The notes below the pieces were generated by a model that saw only the letters and a list, made by a program, of their open reading frames with translations, had not been told where the DNA came from and did not search any database. Position numbers and translations under genes: made by a program. A stretch of 64,000 nucleotides of DNA. Origin: Arthrobacter sp042667405. Lineage in GTDB: Bacteria > Actinomycetota > Actinomycetes > Actinomycetales > Micrococcaceae. The stretch lies in contig NZ_JBHVAL010000018.1 of the NCBI RefSeq assembly GCF_042667405.1, positions 1 to 64,000 on the forward strand, written 5' to 3'. Positions 57,380 through 64,000 of this stretch are shown here, in pieces (the stretch's first letter is position 1; every line of letters begins with the position of its first letter).

Positions 57380-58399
57380 CTAAGCGCAGCCGCAGGATTG
57401 CCGGATGATCAACTCCGTGGGCAGGACCTGGTGCTGGAGTTCCTCGCCACGGCCCTTGCCCACCAGGGCCCGGACCGCTGCCTGGGCCATCGCTTTGACC
57501 GGCTGCGCGACGGTGGTGAGCGCCGGCCAGCTGTACTCAGAGTCCAGGGAACCGTCGAAGGAAACCAGCGCCAGCTCCTCGGGAACGCGCACACCCGCCT
57601 CATGGAGCGCCCGGAGAATGCCGATGGCCTGCATGTCGTTGCTGGCGAAAACAGCGGTGGGCCGGTTGGCCATGGAGAGGAAACGCTTCCCTACCTCGTA
57701 ACCTCCTGGACGGCTGAACGGGCCATGCAGCATGGGGCCTTCCGGCAATCCCGCATCACGAAGCGCGGCAAGCCATCCCACCTCGCGGCCGTCCAGCTGA
57801 TTGCCGGTGTTGGTTCCGATGGCCAGGCCTATGTTGGTGTGGCCATGGCCGATCAAGTGCTCCACGGCAGCGCGCGCGCCCGCTTCCAGGTCAACACCCA
57901 CACTGCTGAAACCCTGCGGGGAGCCAGCGTTGTTCAACAAGACGGCCGGGATTTCCGAAGCTTCCAGCTCCGTTACATCGGGGTCGAACACACAACTTGC
58001 CAGGAACACCCCATCCACCTGTCGGGCGGCGAGGGTACGGATGTTTTTGCGCTCCCGCGTCAGGTTTCCGTCAGAGTTGGTCAGCACCATGCCAAACCCC
58101 AGCTCCGCCGCAGCGTCTTCAACCGCATGGGCAAGCTGGGTGAAGAATGGGTTGGTGTTGTCCGGCACCACCACGCCGATGGTTTCGCTGGAACCCAGCT
58201 TCAGCGCGCGTGCCGCTGCGTTGGGGCGGTAGCCAAGGATGCGGATGGCATCGCGGACTTTGGCTTCCGTTGCCGGGGCCACGTTCTTGGGCCCACCGTT
58301 CACCACATAACTCACGACGGCGGTACTCACCCCGGCGTACCGGGCGACGTCTTTGCGTGTAACCGGTCCGCGCGGGGTTTGTACTGCTGTTGTTGTCAT
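57380..58399 (-). CDS. LacI-family regulator of the second sugar system
   Basis: A 339-aa repressor. The HTH is VTRKDVARYAGVSTAVVSYV (13-32), followed by the hinge NAAARALKLGSSETIGVV and the effector domain. A TAGCAT box lies 7 bp before the ATG within the 14-bp gap to the upstream oxidoreductase gene, so it may be transcribed both from its own promoter and with that gene. Palindromic sites upstream of the divergent importer are its likely operators. Confidence 0.92.
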   Translation of the reverse strand: MTTTAVQTPRGPVTRKDVARYAGVSTAVVSYVVNGGPKNVAPATEAKVRDAIRILGYRPNAAARALKLGSSETIGVVVPDNTNPFFTQLAHAVEDAAAELGFGMVLTNSDGNLTRERKNIRTLAARQVDGVFLASCVFDPDVTELEASEIPAVLLNNAGSPQGFSSVGVDLEAGARAAVEHLIGHGHTNIGLAIGTNTGNQLDGREVGWLAALRDAGLPEGPMLHGPFSRPGGYEVGKRFLSMANRPTAVFASNDMQAIGILRALHEAGVRVPEELALVSFDGSLDSEYSWPALTTVAQPVKAMAQAAVRALVGKGRGEELQHQVLPTELIIRQSCGCA

Positions 58400-58413
58400 G
58401 GGGTAAATGCTAG

Positions 58414-59613
58414 CTACTCCACAGGGGCATCACCGAAGTCGCGGATCGGGAGCCGCTCGCCGCCGCGCAGGGCAGACTCGTGGGCCACGATGCCTGGAAG
58501 CGTGAACCTGGCGGCTACCCACGCGTTAACCGGTGGAAGGCTGCGGTTGTTCACCGCCGTCACAAAGTCGTCCACGAGGAATTGGTGGCTTCCCTCGTGT
58601 CCGTTGGGCGCTCCGAGGAATTCCTCGGGGAGCCGGGACTGATCATGCACTGGAGCCAGTCCTGAAATGAAGGCGTCACGGAGCTCGGGTGCCACGTCCG
58701 CCAGGGAGGGATCGTCGGCAGACTTGGTGGGCCTGGTTTCCACCTGCACGGACACATCCTGCACCGACGACTTGTCCTGCCACACAGTGGTGGTGGCGAG
58801 CTGTTCAAAGCTGGCGTCTGTTCCGAAGAAGCGGAAGCGCGACTCGCGGATGTGCGACGGGTACCCCACTCGGCGCATCTCATTGGTGCGCATCGCACCG
58901 CCGTCGTTCATTTCGAACAGTGCGGTGGCGTTGGAGAAGTCGTTGGCGAACATGCTGACGTCCTTGTCGAAGACGCCATCACCCCGCTCATCCTTGACTC
59001 CGATGCAGCTCACGCTGACGGCGTGGCCCGGCACTGCGCCGAGCACGCCGCCGATGGCGTGGGTGGGGTACAGCATGGGCGGGTAGCTCGCGGTTTCCTT
59101 CCAGCGTTCCCCTCCGCTGTATTGGTAGGCCTCGTAAAAGCCGAGGTCCATGTCGTGGACGTAGTCGCCCTCGGTGTAAAAGATCCGGCCGAATTTGCCC
59201 TGGGCGTGCTGCTGCCGGGCGAAGACCGTGGCGGGGTTGTAGTAGCTGGTCTCCCCCATCGCATAGACCAACTTGGTTTCCCGAACTGCCTCGATGATCC
59301 GCTCGATCTCCTCTTCGGAAACTGCCATCGGCACGGCCGAGTACACATGCTTTCCGGCCCGCAGGGCCCGCTCGACCAAGGGGCCGTGCGTCCACCGTTG
59401 CGTAAAGATGGCGACAGCATCGACGTCGGACTCCAAAAGGGCCTCGAACGAGGCCATGGTGCCGTCCAAGCCCCAGCGCTGCTGCGCTGCGGCGGCACGT
59501 TCAGGGAGTTCGTCCACCGCATAGACCTCGCTGACACCGGGGTGGAGCTTGAAGAGATGGGCGAACTGGCTGCCGAACTGCCCCACACCAACAACACCAA
59601 TCGAAAACGTCAT
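58414..59613 (-). CDS. Gfo/Idh/MocA-like oxidoreductase with altered EKP motif
   Basis: A 399-aa protein with a Rossmann start IGVVGVGQFGSQFAHLF (5-21). The family's EKP motif is replaced: HVYSAVPMAVSEEE, so the lysine is missing. A later conserved region YSGGERWKETASYPPMLYPT with His (THAIGG) is retained. Loss of the lysine suggests altered chemistry or a non-dehydrogenase role. First gene of a two-gene unit with lacI, divergent from the ABC importer, across 212 bp that hold two operators. Confidence 0.82.
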   Translation of the reverse strand: MTFSIGVVGVGQFGSQFAHLFKLHPGVSEVYAVDELPERAAAAQQRWGLDGTMASFEALLESDVDAVAIFTQRWTHGPLVERALRAGKHVYSAVPMAVSEEEIERIIEAVRETKLVYAMGETSYYNPATVFARQQHAQGKFGRIFYTEGDYVHDMDLGFYEAYQYSGGERWKETASYPPMLYPTHAIGGVLGAVPGHAVSVSCIGVKDERGDGVFDKDVSMFANDFSNATALFEMNDGGAMRTNEMRRVGYPSHIRESRFRFFGTDASFEQLATTTVWQDKSSVQDVSVQVETRPTKSADDPSLADVAPELRDAFISGLAPVHDQSRLPEEFLGAPNGHEGSHQFLVDDFVTAVNNRSLPPVNAWVAARFTLPGIVAHESALRGGERLPIRDFGDAPVE

Positions 59614-59688
59614 TGTTTACCTTTCCTGCGGCCGCACAGCAGCCGTTTGTCCGTCGTGTCCTGTGTACGCTCGAGTGTCGCACCCAGG

Positions 59689-59780
59689 ATCTACACGAGT
59701 CAACAGAAACAACAATTCCGAACATTTTTCATCAAAAACTCGCGCAAGCTCTTGCCAACTCAAAATCTACTCGTGTAGAT
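59689..59780 (+). promoter_or_regulatory. Promoter and two LacI-type operators of the second sugar system
   Basis: Operator ATCTACACGAGTCAAC (59689-59704) and palindrome ATCTAC-TCGT-GTAGAT (59765-59780) share CTAC-N-CG-N-GT. A plus-strand promoter TTGCCA (59752-59757), 18 bp, TAGATT (59776-59781) lies under the second, so a bound repressor would cover the -10. The two centres are 76 bp apart, allowing a loop and control of both divergent units. Confidence 0.75.
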
Positions 59781-59825
59781 TCGCCTCCAGCTGTTACCCG
59801 CATCACTCCCGAGAAAGGGTCGACG

Positions 59826-60785
59826 ATGACCACGCTAACCAAGCAACCGGATCCTGGGCTCTCCGCCAGGGCGCCGAGGAAGTCGCGCAAGCGGGGAAAA
59901 CCATCCGACGGGTTCCGCGGGATCGGAGACTTGAAGGTCGCGCTCTTCTTCATCGCCCCGGCGATGGTCGGATTGACCCTCTTTTACCTCGCCCCAACCA
60001 TCCGGGGCATCTACCTCAGCTTCACCGAGTACAGCATCCTGGGCGACCCGGAATGGATTGGCGCAAAGAACTACGAGCGCATAGCCAAGGATCCGCTGTT
60101 CTGGAACGCCTTGGGCGTCACGGCGGAATACGTGGTGATCAACATTGTCCTTCAGACAGCGCTGGCCCTGGGCCTTGCAATCCTGATGCACAGGGTGGCA
60201 AGGTCAACCCTCATTCGCGGCGCGCTCCTGATGCCCTATCTCATGGCAAACGTCATCGCGGCTCTGCTGTGGTTCTGGATGCTCGACTACCAGATCGGCA
60301 TCATCAACCAGATCATCGAATGGACCAGGCTGCCCCGGGTGGCGTTTTTCGGCAGCGAGCAATGGGCCATCCCCACACAAGCGCTCATCAACACGTGGAG
60401 ACACATGGGCTACACGGCGCTACTGATCTTTGCAGGGCTCCAGGCCATCCCCAGCAGCGTCTATGAGGCCGCCAGCATCGACGGTTCCAAGGCTGTAAAC
60501 ACCTTCTGGCGGATCACCCTGCCACTGCTGCGACCGGTCCTTGTACTGGTCCTCGTAGTGACCGTGATCGGTTCCTTCCAAGTCTTTGACACCGTTGCCG
60601 TCACCACGGCGGGCGGTCCTGTCAACGCAACCCGCGTGCTGCAGTTCTACATCTACCAGCGCGCCTTCAACGAACAGGACTTCGGCTATGGATCTGCCTT
60701 GGCTGTCATCCTCTTCCTCATCCTCGCCATCGTCGCTTTCATCCAGATGAAGTTCCTTCGCGGCAACCAGTCGGACCTGGACTAA
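59826..60785 (+). CDS. Sugar ABC transporter permease (MalF-type), second system
   Basis: A 319-aa permease. A basic cytoplasmic N-terminus (APRKSRKRGKPS) precedes six predicted membrane helices. The EAA loop is VYEAASIDGSKAVNTFW. AGAAAGGG precedes the ATG. It precedes the MalG-type gene by 9 bp. With the alpha-galactosidase downstream, uptake of alpha-galactosides is likely. Confidence 0.93.
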   Translation: MTTLTKQPDPGLSARAPRKSRKRGKPSDGFRGIGDLKVALFFIAPAMVGLTLFYLAPTIRGIYLSFTEYSILGDPEWIGAKNYERIAKDPLFWNALGVTAEYVVINIVLQTALALGLAILMHRVARSTLIRGALLMPYLMANVIAALLWFWMLDYQIGIINQIIEWTRLPRVAFFGSEQWAIPTQALINTWRHMGYTALLIFAGLQAIPSSVYEAASIDGSKAVNTFWRITLPLLRPVLVLVLVVTVIGSFQVFDTVAVTTAGGPVNATRVLQFYIYQRAFNEQDFGYGSALAVILFLILAIVAFIQMKFLRGNQSDLD

Positions 60786-60794
60786 GGACACGCC

Positions 60795-61718
60795 ATGACC
60801 ACCTTTACCTCACGCACCAACGCCGGCCGTCGCCCACTTAGCCGTCCCTTCAACTGGCGCCGCGCCATCGCCCTGACCCTCCTCGGCCTGGCCATCGCTG
60901 TGAGCATCCTGCCCTTCTACTGGGTGCTGCGTACAGCCCTTTCCACCAACGGCTCCCTCGCAGCGAACTCCGCCAACCTGCTGCCGGCCGACTTCAACCT
61001 GGGCGCGTTCAAGCGGGTCTTCGGCCTACAGAGTGCTTCCGAAGCCATCGCAGAAGGTGGCTCGGGCGCGTCGATCAACTTCTGGCAGTACCTTTGGAAC
61101 TCGCTGCTCTTCTCCGGCATCACCACAGCCTGCGCCGTATTCTTCAGCTCCATGGCCGCCTACGCTTTCTCCCGGCTGCGGTGGAAAGGGCGCGACGCGG
61201 TCTTCTCCCTGTTCCTTGCCACCATGCTGGTCCCGCCGATTTTCACCGCCCTTCCCAATTTCCTGCTCATCAAGAACCTGGGCCTGCTCAATTCCATGCT
61301 CGGACTCGTGCTGCCGTACCTGTTCATGACCCCGTTCGCAATCTTCTTCATGCGCCAGTTCTTCCTGAACATGTCCAGGGAAGTTGAAGAGGCCGCAATG
61401 CTCGACGGCGCCAAGCACTGGCGGATCTTCTTCCAGATCATCATGCCCAACGCCGCTGCCCCGATCGCGACCTTGGCGTTGCTGACGTTCATGGGTCAGT
61501 GGAATGAATATTTCTGGCCACTGCTGGTAGGCACCTCCGAAGAATCCCGCGTGCTCACAGTGGGATTGGGAGTCTTCAAATCCCAGTCCCCGCAAGGTGC
61601 TCCCGACTGGTCCGGGCTCATGGCCGCAACGCTCGTGTCCGCCACACCCGTGCTGATCCTCTTTGCCATCTTCGGCAAGCGGATCGTCAACTCCATCGGA
61701 TTCAACGGCACCAAATAG
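60795..61718 (+). CDS. Sugar ABC transporter permease (MalG-type), second system
   Basis: A 307-aa permease with six predicted membrane helices and the EAA loop EVEEAAMLDGAKHWRIFF. AAGGACA precedes the ATG. It ends with the usual MalG-type KRIVNSIGFNGTK tail. No ATPase gene follows, so it relies on a shared ATPase. Confidence 0.93.
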   Translation: MTTFTSRTNAGRRPLSRPFNWRRAIALTLLGLAIAVSILPFYWVLRTALSTNGSLAANSANLLPADFNLGAFKRVFGLQSASEAIAEGGSGASINFWQYLWNSLLFSGITTACAVFFSSMAAYAFSRLRWKGRDAVFSLFLATMLVPPIFTALPNFLLIKNLGLLNSMLGLVLPYLFMTPFAIFFMRQFFLNMSREVEEAAMLDGAKHWRIFFQIIMPNAAAPIATLALLTFMGQWNEYFWPLLVGTSEESRVLTVGLGVFKSQSPQGAPDWSGLMAATLVSATPVLILFAIFGKRIVNSIGFNGTK

Positions 61719-61791
61719 CTTTCTCCACCTCCCTCCCGCGGAAGCCGGCGTGTGCCGGAACGCACCCCATCCCGTCCTGAAAGGACCAACC

Positions 61792-63147
61792 ATGATGAAA
61801 AAGAAGGCACTGGGCGCCGTCGCCGCAGCCGCTGTCCTCGCGCTGTCCGCCTGCTCGGGCGGAAACTCCGGAGGCAGCTCCGGCGGAGACTCGGCCAAGG
61901 GCGAGATCAACTACTGGCTATGGGACGCCAACCAGCTCCCGGCATACCAACAGTGCGCCACTGACTTCAGCAAGGCCAACCCGGACATCACCGTCAAGAT
62001 CACCCAAACCGGTTGGGACGACTACTGGTCCAAACTCACCAACGGCATGGCTTCCGGTACTGCGCCGGACGTCTTCACGGACCACCTGTCCAAGTATCCG
62101 GACTTCCTCAAGACCAAGCAGCTGGTGCCCCTTGATGACGCCATCGCGCAGGACAAGGTAGACCTCTCGCAGTACAACGAAGGCCTCGCGGACCTGTGGG
62201 TGGGCCAGGACGGCAAGCGCTACGGGCTGCCCAAAGACTGGGACACGATCGCACTCTTCTACAACCAGAAGATGGCTGCCGACGCCGGCATCACCCCGGA
62301 ACAGATGGGCTCGCTGACGTGGAACGCGCAGGACGGCGGGACGTACGAGAAGGTGATCGCCCGCCTCACCGTCGATAAGAACGGCAAACGCGGCGACGAG
62401 GCCGGCTTCGACAAGAACAACGTTGCCGTCTACGGATTGGGCCTGCCGGGCTCCGACGCCGAGAACGCCGGACAAACGCAGTGGAGCTACCTGTCTGCTA
62501 CCACTGGCTGGACCACCACAGACAAGAACCCCTGGGGCACCCACTTCAACTACGACGACAAGAAGCTCCAGGACACCATCGCTTGGTGGGCGTCGCTCAC
62601 CGAGAAAGGCTACATGCCCAAGCTTGAAACCACGGTTGGTGCCAACGCCGCCGACAACTTCGGCGCAGGCAAGGCAGCCATCAACAGCAACGGCTCCTGG
62701 ATGATCGGCCAGTACACCGGCTACAAGGGCATCGACGTCGGTATCGCTCCCACACCCCAGGGTCCTGAAGGCAAGCGCGCCTCCATGTTCAACGGCCTGG
62801 CCGATTCCGTGTGGGCCGGCACCAAGAAGAAGGACGCAGCGATCAAGTGGGTGGAATACCTCGGCTCCGCCGCTTGCCAGGATGTCGTAGCTTCCAAGGC
62901 CGTCGTGTTCCCGGCCATCACCACCTCCTCCGAGAAGGCCGCTGAGGCCTTCAAAGCCAAGAACGTGGACGTCAGCGCCTTCACCCAGCATGTGAAGGAC
63001 AAGACCACCTTCATGCTCCCGATCACGGACAACGCCGCCAAGGTTTCCGGAATCATGAAGCCGGCAATGGACGCGGTGGTTTCCGGCAAGTCCCCGGCCA
63101 GCTCGCTGACAACCGCCAACGAGCAAGTCAACGCACTCTTCAAGTAG
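61792..63147 (+). CDS. Sugar ABC transporter substrate-binding lipoprotein, second system
   Basis: A 451-aa family 1 solute-binding lipoprotein. Signal MMKKKALGAVAAAAVLALSAC with acylated C21, then a Gly/Ser linker. Mature domain features are INYWLWDANQLPAYQQ, TGWDDYWSKL, PDVFTDHLSKYPDF and INSNGSWMIGQY. GAAAGGACC precedes the ATG at 61792. It is followed by a 61-bp hairpin, which probably sets its transcript end or the high level of binding protein relative to the next gene. Confidence 0.92.
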   Translation: MMKKKALGAVAAAAVLALSACSGGNSGGSSGGDSAKGEINYWLWDANQLPAYQQCATDFSKANPDITVKITQTGWDDYWSKLTNGMASGTAPDVFTDHLSKYPDFLKTKQLVPLDDAIAQDKVDLSQYNEGLADLWVGQDGKRYGLPKDWDTIALFYNQKMAADAGITPEQMGSLTWNAQDGGTYEKVIARLTVDKNGKRGDEAGFDKNNVAVYGLGLPGSDAENAGQTQWSYLSATTGWTTTDKNPWGTHFNYDDKKLQDTIAWWASLTEKGYMPKLETTVGANAADNFGAGKAAINSNGSWMIGQYTGYKGIDVGIAPTPQGPEGKRASMFNGLADSVWAGTKKKDAAIKWVEYLGSAACQDVVASKAVVFPAITTSSEKAAEAFKAKNVDVSAFTQHVKDKTTFMLPITDNAAKVSGIMKPAMDAVVSGKSPASSLTTANEQVNALFK

Positions 63148-63156
63148 AACCCTCCG

Positions 63157-63217
63157 GTTGTGAGGCCTGCTCTGCGCCCTATTTCCCTCGCAAAGCACGC
63201 AGAGCAGGCCTCACAAC
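63157..63217. terminator. Long hairpin after the binding-protein gene (20-bp perfect arms)
   Basis: GTTGTGAGGCCTGCTCTGCG (63157-63176) with exact complement at 63198-63217 and a 21-nt loop, the same 20-21-20 geometry as the element at 27442. It lies between tandem genes, so it may act as a partial terminator within the operon. Confidence 0.85.
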
Positions 63218-63252
63218 ACGAACCAGCACCCAATCCTGAAAGCGACTCATAC

Positions 63253-64000
63253 ATGCAACCGCTCCATCTCCGTTCCGCAGGTACCAGCCTGGTGATCAGC
63301 ACCAACCGTGGAGAGGCTGAGATTACCCACTGGGGAGCAGACCTGGGCGATACCCTGCCCGACCTCGCCATCCTCAACGAGCCCATCCCGCCCTCGGCCA
63401 TCGACGCCAACGTTCCCGCCGGGCTCCTTCCACAGCCGTCGTCCTCCTGGCAGGGGCGGCCGGGACTCCGCGGGCACCGCGTGATTGACGGCGTACCCGG
63501 CTTCGACTTCTCGACACGGCTGCGTGTGGTGAGTGCGACGGCGGACGCAAGTACCGCCGTCGTGCTTCAGTCAGATCCCGACGCCGGCATCTCGGTGACC
63601 AGCAACGTCACCTTGCACGCGGGCGGGCTCCTGGAACTGCGGCACACGGTGACGAACGACGGCACGTCGCCTTTCCAGGTGGACGAGCTGGCCACCATGC
63701 TGCCGGTAGCGCCGGACGCCGTCGAGCTTTTGGACCTGACCGGACGCTGGTGCCGTGAGCGGCACCCGCAACGCCGGGCAATCCAGCAAGGTACGTGGGT
63801 CCGTACCGGACGGCACGGCCGCACTGGGCATGATTCGTCGCTGCTGCTTGCCGCAGGGACTGCCGGTTTCGGAAACCGTCATGGCAAGGTGTGGGCCACC
63901 CATCTGGCTTGGAGCGGCAATCATGAGCAATTCGCGGACAGCGTTGCCGACGGCCGCACCATGGTGGGCGGTTCGGAGCTTCTTGGCCCGGCAGAGGTGC
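63253..64000 (+). CDS. Alpha-galactosidase (GH36-like), 5' part; runs off the window
   Basis: The first 249 codons of a plus-strand frame still open at the window end. This is the N-terminal beta-supersandwich domain of GH36 alpha-galactosidases: LTGRWCRERHPQRRAIQQGT, TGHDSSLLLAAGTAGFGNR and VWATHLAWSGNHEQF are characteristic. The catalytic barrel lies beyond the edge. The ATG at 63253 has GAAAG about 10 bp upstream. With the importer and LacI it forms an alpha-galactoside use system; the cytoplasmic location is inferred from the lack of a signal peptide. Confidence 0.82.
   Translation, partial: MQPLHLRSAGTSLVISTNRGEAEITHWGADLGDTLPDLAILNEPIPPSAIDANVPAGLLPQPSSSWQGRPGLRGHRVIDGVPGFDFSTRLRVVSATADASTAVVLQSDPDAGISVTSNVTLHAGGLLELRHTVTNDGTSPFQVDELATMLPVAPDAVELLDLTGRWCRERHPQRRAIQQGTWVRTGRHGRTGHDSSLLLAAGTAGFGNRHGKVWATHLAWSGNHEQFADSVADGRTMVGGSELLGPAEV

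Overview
The window is high-GC DNA from an actinobacterium of the Micrococcaceae, most likely Arthrobacter or Paenarthrobacter. The evidence is the actinobacterial bS22 small ribosomal protein, a zinc-finger-less topoisomerase I with a Lys-rich tail, a Tad/Ssd cluster arranged as in mycobacteria, many GTG/TTG starts and many leaderless-looking starts. No rRNA, tRNA, CRISPR array, transposase or phage gene was seen.

Layout. 0-2.8 kb: a HAD-IB phosphatase, a DUF559/AbiEi-like protein, bS22 and a small excisionase-type HTH protein, punctuated by three arrays of a 32-bp repeat. 2.9-4.2 kb: a type I DAHP synthase behind a 19-codon leader peptide containing Trp-Tyr-Ala-Tyr-Phe and mutually exclusive RNA pairings, a classical-looking aromatic attenuator. 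4.3-5.3 kb: an acetyl xylan esterase-like hydrolase. 5.4-19.6 kb: one sugar(-acid) regulon with four near-identical LacI-type operators. It holds an ABC importer, a Gfo/Idh/MocA-DUF6807 fusion, a metal-ligand-less M24-like protein, a uronate/aldarate route to 2-oxoglutarate (SDR, enolase-superfamily dehydratase, KdgD-type aldolase-fold enzyme, ketoglutarate semialdehyde dehydrogenase), another oxidoreductase and the LacI regulator. 19.7-25.2 kb: L-lactate dehydrogenase with its FCD regulator and twin operators, NADP glutamate dehydrogenase, an ArsR protein and AcuC deacetylase. 25.3-27.4 kb: a Trk/Ktr potassium uptake pair. 27.5-31 kb: proC, a TIM-barrel protein, Ppx/GppA and an SseB-domain protein.

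31.1-54.1 kb is mostly a conserved housekeeping block: topA, ArsR, methyltransferase, two paralogous lipoproteins, trhO, a GNAT protein, a DUF1998 helicase, the ssd-tad pilus-like cluster (one gene frameshifted), a PolA-family polymerase, a YegP-like protein, a NUDIX hydrolase, nth, a Pro/Ala-rich membrane protein and acsA. 54.2-57.3 kb: a DeoR regulator and a MacB-type ABC exporter. 57.4-64.0 kb: a second sugar system (LacI, Gfo/Idh/MocA protein, ABC importer) ending in an alpha-galactosidase cut by the window edge. Neither importer has its own ATPase here, so a shared MsiK-like ATPase encoded elsewhere is expected.

Many gene ends carry long palindromes of about 52-66 bp. Three are members of one 66-bp family. 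Five of the nine convergent gene junctions contain such an element, which suggests bidirectional terminators spread as repeats.
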